Assembly (NCBI GenBank): GCA_026002265.1
Contig: BOBG01000127.1
Span: 1 to 5,560 of the forward strand
Origin: Spirochaetia bacterium
GTDB lineage: Bacteria > Spirochaetota > Spirochaetia > Treponematales > Breznakiellaceae
Direction: 5' to 3'
DNA: 5,560 nucleotides
The notes beneath the pieces were generated by a model. It made no database searches. It saw only the letters and a program-made list of their open reading frames with translations, and was not told the origin of the DNA. The translations under genes were made by a program, and so were the position numbers. Positions 1-5,560 of the stretch are shown piece by piece. Position 1 is the stretch's first letter, and each line of letters begins with the position of its first letter.

Positions 1-1
1 A

Positions 2-484
2 GAGGCGGCCGACATCATTGCCAAGGCTAAAGCCGATGCGGAACGGTCGGAGAAGGCCGGTACTGCGGCGCTTGAGCAGGCTTCTCGGAATCTAATTTTG
101 GCGTTCAAGGGTGAGATCGAGTCTCTCCTGAATAAACTTGTATCCCAAAAACTTTCCGAATCCTATACTTCAGATGTGCTCAAAGCAGCACTTCCCGATC
201 TGCTCAAAGCATGGGCTACGAAGGGAACTAATGAATTGGATCTGGTGCTTAGTGCAAGTGATTTGCAAAAATTGCAGGGCTTTTTCAACATTAGTCTTGT
301 GTCTGAGCTTAAAAAAGGCATTGAGTTGAAATCTGACCGGAATTTAGCCGCAGGTTTCCGGATTGCAAGTAAGGATGGGTCTGCATACTATGATTTTTCT
401 GCGGAATCGGTTGCCCAAATGCTATCCGCGTATTTGAATCCTAAACTTGCAGCAGTTCTCACTTCAACTGTGAAAAAGGGCTAA
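2..484 (+). CDS. atpE: V-type ATP synthase subunit E, 3' part (5' end outside window)
   Basis: Subunit E is half of the peripheral (stator) stalk that holds the A3B3 head against rotation. The reading frame is open from base 2 and gives 160 visible codons. A TTG at 98 could be mistaken for the start, but the codons before it continue a charged, Ala-rich helix (visible residues 1-30, EAADIIAKAKADAE...) typical of the N-terminal coiled coil of E. Roughly 35-40 N-terminal residues are therefore probably missing, since the family is usually about 190-200 aa. The C-terminal globular domain is visible at about residues 75-155: a strand followed by an amphipathic helix, the segment LAAGFRIASKDGSAYYDFS, then a closing helix. 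The next gene starts 3 nt after the stop, so the two are probably co-translated. Identification rests on domain shape and on the position just ahead of DUF2764 and atpA. Confidence 0.9.
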   Translation, partial: EAADIIAKAKADAERSEKAGTAALEQASRNLILAFKGEIESLLNKLVSQKLSESYTSDVLKAALPDLLKAWATKGTNELDLVLSASDLQKLQGFFNISLVSELKKGIELKSDRNLAAGFRIASKDGSAYYDFSAESVAQMLSAYLNPKLAAVLTSTVKKG

Positions 485-487
485 ACT

Positions 488-1018
488 GTGGCGTACTATT
501 TTCTTATCAGTCAACTGCCCAGTCTCCGGTATGGACAGACAGCGCCATTTTCACCGGTTGAATTCCGGAGTCTGTGCCAAACTGCACTATCTGCTTCTGA
601 TGCTAAACTGTTAAATTTATGTAGCTTAGATCCGGATCCGGCGCTTACTGTTCAATGTAAATTTATTGAGCAGTGGTGTTCGTGGGAGCGAGCGGTACGG
701 CTCAATGTTGCTCGGTACCGGGCTTCAAAACTAAAGCGTGATTCAGCGATTGATGCACCGGAATATCCGGCGAGTGCTGTTGCTGCGGCTAAAACTGCTG
801 TTGCTTTTGATTCGCCGCTGGATGCTGAAATTTTTTTGGATGAAGTGCGGTGGAAAACGATTGAGGATTTGCAGGGACTTGATTATTTTAGTGTCAATGT
901 TGTCTACGCCTATCTTCTTAAATTACTTCTTATGGAACGGCGTTCTCTTTTTGTTACAGAGGAAGGATTTGCCGAGTATAAAAAGCTCTACGATACTGTT
1001 ATGTCAAAAAATTCGTAG
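488..1018 (+). CDS. DUF2764 family protein of the V-ATPase operon
   Basis: A 176-aa soluble protein with no signal peptide. It matches the DUF2764 family, which is found in V-type ATPase operons of treponemes, chlamydiae and Bacteroidetes between atpE and atpA. Seen in the sequence: the N-terminal YYFLISQLPSL segment (residues 3-13), PFSPVEFRSLC (20-30), a basic helix after WCSWERAVR (63-71) with RYRASKLKRD (76-85), and the C-terminal block FLDEVRWKTIEDL (116-128) followed by YAYLLKLLLMERR (140-152). The GTG start is supported by AAGGG at 476-480, 7 nt upstream, inside the end of atpE. The gene sits where other V/A operons carry subunits C and F. A structural role replacing or resembling subunit C is therefore plausible, but it is inferred from position only. 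Confidence 0.85.
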   Translation: MAYYFLISQLPSLRYGQTAPFSPVEFRSLCQTALSASDAKLLNLCSLDPDPALTVQCKFIEQWCSWERAVRLNVARYRASKLKRDSAIDAPEYPASAVAAAKTAVAFDSPLDAEIFLDEVRWKTIEDLQGLDYFSVNVVYAYLLKLLLMERRSLFVTEEGFAEYKKLYDTVMSKNS

Positions 1019-1033
1019 CCGGAGAAAGAAAAT

Positions 1034-1372
1034 ATGCAGGATAGCGTCGTTCAGTATATTGTTGGAGACCTACAAAAGGCAGTCATATTTTCCGGCCGGT
1101 CCAGAAGGGCCGAGTACTGGTGGTATCTGCTGTTTTATATGATAGTAACCGGGTTACTTTCAGCTATTGACAGGGTAGTTAGTGTACCGGGTTTTATCCA
1201 GTGGCTTATAACAGCCGGACTTTGGATACCAACATTATCAACCGGGTGGCGGCGGATGCATGATGTCGGCAAGCCGGGCGGATTTATTCTTATTCCGATA
1301 TATAGTTTGATTTTAGCGTTGACGGCCGGTGATGTTGGTACGAATGCCTACGGACCGGATCCAAAAGCTTGA
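1034..1372 (+). CDS. DUF805 family small membrane protein
   Basis: A 112-aa inner-membrane protein with the family's hallmarks: FSGRSRRAEYWWYLLF (residues 19-34), IPTLSTGWRRMHDVGKPGG (65-83) and the C-terminal GTNAYGPDP (102-110). About three hydrophobic segments are visible, near residues 29-45, 54-70 and 83-97. The last is followed very quickly by the terminal motif, so the protein is on the compact side for the family. The biochemical function of DUF805 is not established. The ATG is 9 nt after GGAG (1021-1024), and the gene begins 15 nt after the DUF2764 stop. It ends in tandem stops (TGA then TAA, 1370-1375). DUF805 is not a known V-ATPase component; its place between DUF2764 and atpA suggests an inserted, co-transcribed gene. 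It is rich in CCGG like its neighbours, which argues against very recent acquisition. Confidence 0.87.
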   Translation: MQDSVVQYIVGDLQKAVIFSGRSRRAEYWWYLLFYMIVTGLLSAIDRVVSVPGFIQWLITAGLWIPTLSTGWRRMHDVGKPGGFILIPIYSLILALTAGDVGTNAYGPDPKA

Positions 1373-1393
1373 TAATGTTTTTAATAAAATTTG

Positions 1394-1433
1394 TCGGTTT
1401 TCAATATTTCGGCTGAATCCGAAAAAAGACCGA
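1394..1433 (+). promoter_or_regulatory. Imperfect hairpin in the atpA leader
   Basis: The only sizeable spacer of the window apart from the stretch before atpD holds a 40-nt inverted repeat. The outer arms are TCGGTTTT (1394-1401) and AAGACCGA (1426-1433), 8 pairs with one G-U. The inner arms are TTTCGG (1407-1412) and CCGAAA (1419-1424), 6 pairs around a 6-nt loop (CTGAAT). A 5-nt versus 1-nt bulge separates the two stems. No T-run follows on the + strand, so it does not look like an intrinsic terminator. It lies 25 nt before the atpA start codon and leaves the GGGG ribosome site at 1449-1452 free. It could stabilise a processed 5' end or set the relative expression of atpA; both are inference. 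Confidence 0.45.
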
Positions 1434-1458
1434 TCCCTTTTCTATAGCGGGGTTTGCA

Positions 1459-3219
1459 ATGGTTGGAACACAGGGAACTGTTGTTGGTGTAAATGGCAAT
1501 ATGGTTAGCGCCCGGTTTAACGGTGCCGTTTCGATGAATGAAGTCGGTTTCGTAAAGGTTGGCGCACAACGCCTTAAGGGTGAAGTCATCCGGATTCGAG
1601 GCGATATTAGCCAGTTGCAGGTTTTTGAAATTACCAAGGGTATTGCAGTTGGTGACGAGGTCGAATACTCCGGCGATATGTTGTCCGTTGAGATTGGACC
1701 CGGCCTGTTGGGTCAGGTTTATGATGGATTACAGAATCCGCTGCCTCAACTTGCAGAAAAAGCCGGCTACTTTTTGGAGCGGGGAGTGTATCTTGATGCA
1801 TTACCGGTAGATAAAAAGTGGGATTGGAAGCCGGTGCTAAAAGTCGGGGACAAGGTTGAACGGGCTGATACGTTGGGGACGGTTCCGGAAGGATCATTTA
1901 CTCACCGGATCATGGTGCCGTTTAACCGGTATGGATCTTACACTGTTGCCTCGATTCAGGGTGCCGGACCTCACACGATCCGGGATACAATCGCTGAGTT
2001 GCAGGATGAAAAGGGCAATAAATTTCCGGTGACGATGTCGTTCCGGTGGCCGGTAAAGCGGCCCATTGACTGTTTTGAGGAACGTCTGCGGCCGGAACAT
2101 CCTATGGTGACGCAGGTGCGCTTGATCGATACCTTTTTTCCGGTAGCACAAGGCGGAACCTACTGTATTCCGGGACCCTTTGGTGCAGGTAAAACCGTTT
2201 TACAGCAGATCACGAGCCAGCACGCGGATGTTGATATTGTCATTTTAGCAGCTTGCGGCGAGCGGGCGGGTGAAGTTGTTGAAACGTTGAAAGAATTTCC
2301 TACATTAACTGACCCAAAAACCGGTCACTCCCTGATGGAACGTACCATTATTATTTGTAACACATCCTCCATGCCGGTTGCATCGCGGGAAGCTTCGGTT
2401 TATACCGCGGTGACTTTGGCTGAATATTACCGGCAAATGGGTCTGAATATTCTCCTCCTTGCGGATTCAACGAGCCGGTGGGCGCAGGCGATGCGTGAGA
2501 TGTCCGGACGTCTTGAGGAAATTCCGGGTGAAGAAGCTTTTCCGGCCTACCTTGAGTCGACTATTGCTAGTTTCTATGAACGTGCCGGTTTGGTGCGGCT
2601 TCGTGACGGATCCTTTGGATCGGTAACAATCGGCGGGACCGTGAGTCCGGCTGGCGGTAACTTCGAGGAACCGGTGACGCAGGCAACGCTGAAAGTAGTC
2701 GGTGCGTTTCATGGTCTTTCGCGTGAACGTTCCGATGCCCGTAAATATCCGGCCATTCACCCGCTTGATTCGTGGTCAAAATATAAAGGAATCATTTCGG
2801 CTGACAAAGTAGATTACGCGCATCACTTTATGGCACGAGGGAGTGAAGTTGAACAGATGATGAAAGTTGTCGGTGAAGAAGGAACGAGTCTCGCTGACTA
2901 TGTAGTTTTCCTTAAAGGTGATTTTCTTGACGCAGTTTATTTTCAGCAGGATTCATTTAATGAGGTGGATTCCGCGGTGAACCCGGAACGCCAAAAGCAT
3001 ATTTTTGCATTGGTACTGAAAATTTTAGCTTCACAATGTGCGTTTACAGACAAAAACGAAGCACGCGGCTGGTTTAACCGGCTCCGGCAGAAATTCTTGG
3101 ATTACAATGGATCCGTATGGAAAAGTGAAAAATTTGGATCATTGGAAAAAGAAATTGAAGATACTGTTGCAGAACGTTCACAGGGTATCGAAAAAGCGGC
3201 TGAAAAAATTCTTGCATAA
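1459..3219 (+). CDS. atpA: V-type ATP synthase catalytic subunit A
   Basis: This is the ATP-binding catalytic subunit of the A3B3 head; ATP turnover here drives, or is driven by, rotation of the central shaft. At 586 aa it has full family length. Visible in order: the N-terminal beta-barrel (about 1-75, GTVVGVNGNMVSARF); GPGLLGQVYDGLQNPL (80-95); the A-specific non-homologous insert (about 110-190); Walker A GPFGAGKT (239-246; K245 and T246 bind phosphate and Mg); CGERAGEV (266-273) with E268 as the expected catalytic glutamate; STSRWAQAMREMSGRLEEIP (337-356); Walker B ILLLAD (331-336); SPAGGNFEEPVT (396-407); and a helical C-terminal domain. GERAGE replaces the canonical GERGNE, as I recall for spirochaete and chlamydial relatives. 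The ATG is 6 nt after GGGG (1449-1452) and matches where family proteins begin. The next gene's ribosome site overlaps the stop codon. Confidence 0.98.
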   Translation: MVGTQGTVVGVNGNMVSARFNGAVSMNEVGFVKVGAQRLKGEVIRIRGDISQLQVFEITKGIAVGDEVEYSGDMLSVEIGPGLLGQVYDGLQNPLPQLAEKAGYFLERGVYLDALPVDKKWDWKPVLKVGDKVERADTLGTVPEGSFTHRIMVPFNRYGSYTVASIQGAGPHTIRDTIAELQDEKGNKFPVTMSFRWPVKRPIDCFEERLRPEHPMVTQVRLIDTFFPVAQGGTYCIPGPFGAGKTVLQQITSQHADVDIVILAACGERAGEVVETLKEFPTLTDPKTGHSLMERTIIICNTSSMPVASREASVYTAVTLAEYYRQMGLNILLLADSTSRWAQAMREMSGRLEEIPGEEAFPAYLESTIASFYERAGLVRLRDGSFGSVTIGGTVSPAGGNFEEPVTQATLKVVGAFHGLSRERSDARKYPAIHPLDSWSKYKGIISADKVDYAHHFMARGSEVEQMMKVVGEEGTSLADYVVFLKGDFLDAVYFQQDSFNEVDSAVNPERQKHIFALVLKILASQCAFTDKNEARGWFNRLRQKFLDYNGSVWKSEKFGSLEKEIEDTVAERSQGIEKAAEKILA

Positions 3220-3222
3220 GGA
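3218..3222 (+). promoter_or_regulatory. Ribosome-binding site overlapping the atpA stop
   Basis: AAGGA begins inside the atpA TAA (3217-3219) and lies 6 nt before the GTG at 3229. It supports GTG as the start of the exported-protein gene and implies that translation of that gene is coupled to atpA. Confidence 0.7.
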
Positions 3223-3228
3223 ATTCTG

Positions 3229-3678
3229 GTGAAAAAACTTTTTTACGCCTTTATGCTGTATTTTTGTACTATTATTTTATATGCGGAAATTCCGCAAAGC
3301 GGCCGGTACACATTTGAAGTAATTGGAGCTGAGGAGACTTTCAATGTAGAGATTTCCGGATCAAAATGGACGTTTATATCAGATGATGGAGATGAAGAAG
3401 AGACAACAGTGTCAGTAAACACACGCCGGAAAACGATTTCGATTCCAATTTTTGCAGAAATAGCGGATCCTTTTCTTTATGAGGAAAAAGATCCGTGTAT
3501 AGATTTTTACCTAAATTACGATCAAGATTCTAATCCGTTGATGGGATATTTTCTGGACTCAATGTCATTAGACGAAATGCTTGGAATAAATAGTGTAACT
3601 GATGATTTTGCATATTTGCTAGTTGAAAAATTCACGGAAATTTTCCGGAAACTTCCCATTATGCGGTTAAAACGGTAG
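3229..3678 (+). CDS. Exported protein of unknown family between atpA and atpB
   Basis: A 149-aa protein I do not recognise. It starts with a clear Sec-type signal peptide: MKKLF, a hydrophobic core at residues 4-18, and likely cleavage after LYA (19). A cysteine at position 13 lies inside the hydrophobic core and has a poor lipobox (LYFC), so a lipoprotein is less likely. The mature part is acidic and looks beta-rich at first ([36 protein letters not shown] at about 25-74) and more helical from about 112. There is one mature cysteine (C90), an acidic patch SDDGDEEE (51-58) and a basic C-terminus MRLKR. It starts 9 nt after atpA and ends 7 nt before atpB, so it is co-transcribed. It is visibly more AT-rich than atpA and atpB. 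A secreted or periplasmic protein is not expected between these two cytoplasmic subunits. Confidence 0.8.
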   Translation: MKKLFYAFMLYFCTIILYAEIPQSGRYTFEVIGAEETFNVEISGSKWTFISDDGDEEETTVSVNTRRKTISIPIFAEIADPFLYEEKDPCIDFYLNYDQDSNPLMGYFLDSMSLDEMLGINSVTDDFAYLLVEKFTEIFRKLPIMRLKR

Positions 3679-3680
3679 GA
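3677..3680 (+). promoter_or_regulatory. Ribosome-binding site of atpB
   Basis: AGGA overlaps the TAG stop (3676-3678) of the exported-protein gene and lies 5 nt before the atpB ATG. This arrangement suggests that atpB translation depends partly on ribosomes finishing the inserted gene. Confidence 0.65.
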
Positions 3681-3685
3681 CGGTT

Positions 3686-4984
3686 ATGAACAAGGTTTAC
3701 AGTAAAATCGAATCGATCACCGGTAGTGTTATCACGGTGAAGGCTGACGGGGTGAGGTACGGTGACCTTGCCGAAGTAGATACTGTGTTCGGCACTTCTC
3801 TTGCAGAAGTCAACCGGCTTGACCGGGGACTTGTTTCATTACAGGTATTTGCCGGCGGGCGCGGTATTTCCACCGGCGACACAGTGCGCTTTTTGGACCG
3901 GCCCATGCAGGTGAGTTTTTCCGAAAATCTCCTCGGACGGGTTTTTACCGGATCTGGTACTCCCCGCGATAAGGGTCCAGCTCTCCATGAAAATATGATT
4001 CCTATCGGCGGTCCCTCTGTGAATCCGGCCCAGCGTATCATTCCGCGGCGGATGATCCGGACCGGTATCCCTATGATTGATCTGTTTAATACCTTGGTTG
4101 TTTCACAAAAATTGCCGATTTTTTCTGTTTCCGGTGAACCGTACAACCAGCTCCTCGCCCGGATCGCTATGCAGGCTGAAGTTGACGTGATCATCCTCGG
4201 CGGCATGGGACTGAAATATGACGATTATCTTTTTTTCAAGGACACATTGGAAAACGGCGGCGCTCTCTCCCGGACGGTTATGTTTGTACATACAGCTTCC
4301 GATCCAACCGTTGAATGTTTGATGATTCCGGATATGTCGTTGGCAGTTGCCGAGCAATTTGCATTACAGAATAAAGATGTACTCGTTTTGCTGACTGATA
4401 TGACGAACTTTGCAGATGCGATGAAGGAAATTTCCATTATTCAGGAACAGGTTCCCTCGAATCGTGGGTATCCGGGCGATCTCTACAGTCAGTTGGCAAG
4501 CCGGTATGAAAAAGCCATTGACTTTGACACCGCCGGATCTATTACGATCCTGGGCGTTACCACGATGCCCGGCGATGATGTCACTCACCCGGTTCCGGAT
4601 AATACCGGGTATATTACCGAGGGGCAGTACTACTTGAAAAATGGTCGTATCGAACCCTTTGGATCCCTCTCCCGGCTTAAACAGCAGGTTAATGGAAAAA
4701 CCCGCCCCGATCACCGTGCAATCATGGACGGTATGATCAAACTCTATGCGGCCTATAAAGATACTCTTGAGAAAAAGGCCATGGGTTTTATGATGACAGA
4801 ATGGGATGGAAAACTGCTTAAATATGGTACGGCATTCGAGCAGCAGATGATGGATTTGTCGGTCAATATTCCGCTGGAGCGGGCTTTGGATCTGGGGTGG
4901 GAAATTTTGGCTGATTGTTTTAGCCCAGAAGAAACCGGTTTGAGATCGGATCTGATCAGTAAATTCTGGCCCAAAAATGGGTAA
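3686..4984 (+). CDS. atpB: V-type ATP synthase non-catalytic subunit B
   Basis: Subunit B alternates with A in the hexameric head and contributes to each A/B nucleotide site. At 432 aa it is near the family's usual length, slightly short. Visible: the N-terminal beta-barrel (about 1-75); [18 protein letters not shown] (81-98); a degenerate P-loop region [19 protein letters not shown] (147-165) with no GKT, as expected for [16 protein letters not shown] (236-250); [21 protein letters not shown] (257-277); [20 protein letters not shown] (294-313); and GKTRPDH (337-343), whose R340 matches the arginine finger that reaches into the catalytic site of A. The C-terminal helical domain is intact. The lack of Walker A separates it from AtpA. 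It follows the exported-protein gene by 7 nt instead of following atpA directly, which is the usual arrangement. Confidence 0.97.
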   Translation: MNKVYSKIESITGSVITVKADGVRYGDLAEVDTVFGTSLAEVNRLDRGLVSLQVFAGGRGISTGDTVRFLDRPMQVSFSENLLGRVFTGSGTPRDKGPALHENMIPIGGPSVNPAQRIIPRRMIRTGIPMIDLFNTLVVSQKLPIFSVSGEPYNQLLARIAMQAEVDVIILGGMGLKYDDYLFFKDTLENGGALSRTVMFVHTASDPTVECLMIPDMSLAVAEQFALQNKDVLVLLTDMTNFADAMKEISIIQEQVPSNRGYPGDLYSQLASRYEKAIDFDTAGSITILGVTTMPGDDVTHPVPDNTGYITEGQYYLKNGRIEPFGSLSRLKQQVNGKTRPDHRAIMDGMIKLYAAYKDTLEKKAMGFMMTEWDGKLLKYGTAFEQQMMDLSVNIPLERALDLGWEILADCFSPEETGLRSDLISKFWPKNG

Positions 4985-4988
4985 CGCT

Positions 4989-5207
4989 ATGGAAGAGGAA
5001 AAGATTTTTGGATATACTATGGCCGAGATAGAAGAAATGATCGATTCTGTTTCGGAAAATGTTGACAAAAATCATCCGGCGGTCAACGATTCCACTGATA
5101 ATTTTATCGCTGTAGTCAAAAAAGGGCTTAAATTAATGAAAGAAGATAAAAGTTTCCTGGCTAATTTTAAGGCTGATAAATTATGTCCACACGAAATAGC
5201 GATTTGA
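4989..5207 (+). CDS. Small hypothetical protein between atpB and atpD
   Basis: A 72-aa acidic, probably helical cytoplasmic protein that I do not recognise. The ATG at 4989 is preferred: GGG at 4979-4981 lies 7 nt before it, and it starts 4 nt after the atpB stop. An in-frame ATG at 4977 would give 76 aa and overlap atpB by 8 nt but has no ribosome site. The body is EEEKIFGYTMAEIEEMID, then a polar segment HPAVNDSTDN, then a basic helix VVKKGLKLMKEDKSFLANF. It has no signal peptide and no membrane segment. Its position and size, with the 37-aa ORF overlapping its 3' end, would fit a small two-gene unit or a gene remnant. No function can be assigned. Base composition is clearly richer in A+T than in atpB. 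Confidence 0.55.
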   Translation: MEEEKIFGYTMAEIEEMIDSVSENVDKNHPAVNDSTDNFIAVVKKGLKLMKEDKSFLANFKADKLCPHEIAI

Positions 5208-5296
5208 AATATATTAACATGCCATTTACATTAATTGAAACGATGAGTAATGAAACTTTTTATCAGGAATATCCTAATTTGGTTGGTTTGTGGTAA
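5183..5296 (+). CDS. Possible 37-aa ORF overlapping the preceding small gene
   Basis: ATG at 5183 opens a 37-codon frame (MSTRNSDLKYINMPFTLIE... ending LVGLW, stop TAA 5294-5296) that overlaps the end of the preceding small gene by 25 nt in a different frame. AAGG at 5169-5172 lies 10 nt upstream, a usable ribosome site. A stop at 5177-5179 closes this frame just before the ATG. It fills most of what would otherwise be a 124-nt gap before atpD. It may be a real coupled small protein or the leftover end of a longer gene; its composition and length alone cannot decide this. Confidence 0.3.
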   Translation: MSTRNSDLKYINMPFTLIETMSNETFYQEYPNLVGLW

Positions 5297-5320
5297 TTAG
5301 TTGTGATGAAACCTGAGATG

Positions 5321-5326
5321 AGGTGA
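5321..5326 (+). promoter_or_regulatory. Strong ribosome-binding site of atpD
   Basis: AGGTGA, a six-base match to the 16S rRNA 3' end complement, lies 5 nt before the GTG at 5332. It fixes GTG as the atpD start and is the best-matching ribosome site in the window. atpD follows the last small ORF by 35 nt, so it may rely on its own initiation more than the coupled genes upstream. Confidence 0.75.
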
Positions 5327-5331
5327 AGATC

Positions 5332-5560
5332 GTGGCAAAAATTAAATTTACCAAAAATGAGCTGAAAAAACAAAAGGACGATCTCAAAATGTACCGCCGG
5401 TATCTGCCGACACTGATGTTGAAAAAGCAGCAGTTGCAGGCGGAAATCCGGGTAACGGAGATCAGAATCCAGGAATTATTAACGGAAAAAGATGCAGTTA
5501 ATGAGTCGTTCAAGGTGTGGATCGGTGTTTTTGGAGAAAAAGAAATTTTCCGGCCGGATA
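5332..5560 (+). CDS. atpD: V-type ATP synthase subunit D, 5' part (3' end outside window)
   Basis: Subunit D is the central rotor shaft inside the A3B3 head, analogous to gamma of F-type ATPases. Only the first 76 residues are present; the family is usually about 200-210 aa. Seen: KIKFTKNELKKQKDDLKMYR (residues 3-22), RYLPTLMLKKQQLQAEIR (23-40) and a continuing charged helix with EIRIQELLTEKDAV (43-56). This is the N-terminal half of the long antiparallel coiled coil, and the start with TKNEL...YLPTL.LKK.QLQ is characteristic of the family. GTG is chosen as start because of AGGTGA 5 nt upstream. The frame is open to the window end with no disruption. Confidence 0.93.
   Translation, partial: MAKIKFTKNELKKQKDDLKMYRRYLPTLMLKKQQLQAEIRVTEIRIQELLTEKDAVNESFKVWIGVFGEKEIFRPD

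Noticed and set aside
98..484. TTG at 98 as the start of atpE
   Set aside because: The frame is open upstream to base 2 and encodes the expected N-terminal coiled-coil helix of subunit E; the gene is simply cut by the window edge.
738..1142. Second + strand ORF of 134 codons across DUF2764 and DUF805
   Set aside because: It overlaps two well-supported genes in another frame and is a low-complexity string of Leu, Arg and Lys; a frame shadow.
1394..1433. Intrinsic terminator after the DUF805 gene
   Set aside because: The hairpin is not GC-rich and lacks a T-run at its 3' side; it is followed by mixed sequence and the atpA ribosome site.
1391..1460. Possible promoter in the spacer before atpA
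   Set aside because: TTGTCG at 1391 has no acceptable -10 box 16-18 nt downstream, and the region is better explained by the hairpin.
3229..3270. Lipoprotein signal in the exported protein (Cys13)
   Set aside because: The residues before the cysteine (LYF) do not fit even a relaxed spirochaetal lipobox, and the hydrophobic core continues past it.
3697..4206. Antisense ORF of 169 codons over the 5' half of atpB
   Set aside because: Composition is biased (Arg, Pro, Ser and Thr rich) as expected from the complement of a coding strand; no motif and no ribosome site of note.
4364..5068. Long antisense ORF (234 codons) over the 3' half of atpB
   Set aside because: It lies wholly opposite conserved atpB and the next gene, has no recognisable domain, and its length is a by-product of codon use in atpB.
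5274..5513. Antisense ORF opposite atpD
   Set aside because: It covers the clearly recognisable N-terminus of AtpD, and its Ser/Phe-rich product is what the complement of a Lys/Glu-rich helix gives.
1..5560. CRISPR arrays, tRNA or rRNA genes, insertion sequences
   Set aside because: No spaced repeats, cloverleaf-like segments, transposase motifs or terminal inverted repeats were seen; nearly all bases are accounted for by protein genes.

Overview
This window is the central part of a V-type (V/A-type, archaeal-like) ATPase operon, entirely on the + strand. The organism is most likely a spirochaete of the genus Treponema or a close relative. That placement rests on three things: the gene order E - DUF2764 - A - B - D, the AtpA sequence with its CGERAGEV motif (canonical V/A sequences have GERGNE), and moderate GC content. 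DUF2764 genes in this position are also known from Chlamydia and Bacteroidetes, so the genus is an inference and no species can be named.

Layout: the 3' part of atpE (peripheral stalk; its start lies outside the window) is followed 3 nt later by a GTG-started DUF2764 gene. Next comes a small DUF805 membrane-protein gene, then an 86-nt spacer holding a long imperfect hairpin, then atpA (catalytic subunit, 586 aa). A 149-aa exported protein of unknown family lies between atpA and atpB. atpB (non-catalytic subunit, 432 aa) is followed by one or two small unrecognised ORFs, and the window ends inside the 5' part of atpD (central shaft).

The core genes encode the soluble V1/A1 part of a rotary ATPase: an A3B3 head, the D rotor shaft and the E stator stalk. 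The membrane part (atpI, atpK) would be expected downstream of atpD, by analogy with other treponemal and chlamydial operons. Most genes are separated by 3 to 15 nt, and several ribosome-binding sites touch or overlap the preceding stop codon, so the set is probably one translationally coupled transcript.

Two things stand out. First, each of the three junctions DUF2764/A, A/B and B/D carries extra gene material that is not part of the usual operon: DUF805, the exported 149-aa protein, and the small ORFs. Second, the tetranucleotide CCGG is strongly over-represented (about 85 copies by hand count, in all three codon phases), while its same-composition counterpart GGCC appears only about 20 times. 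The operon itself is a known type of system; the inserted genes, the DUF2764 protein in place of subunits C/F, and the CCGG bias are the parts least explained by existing knowledge.
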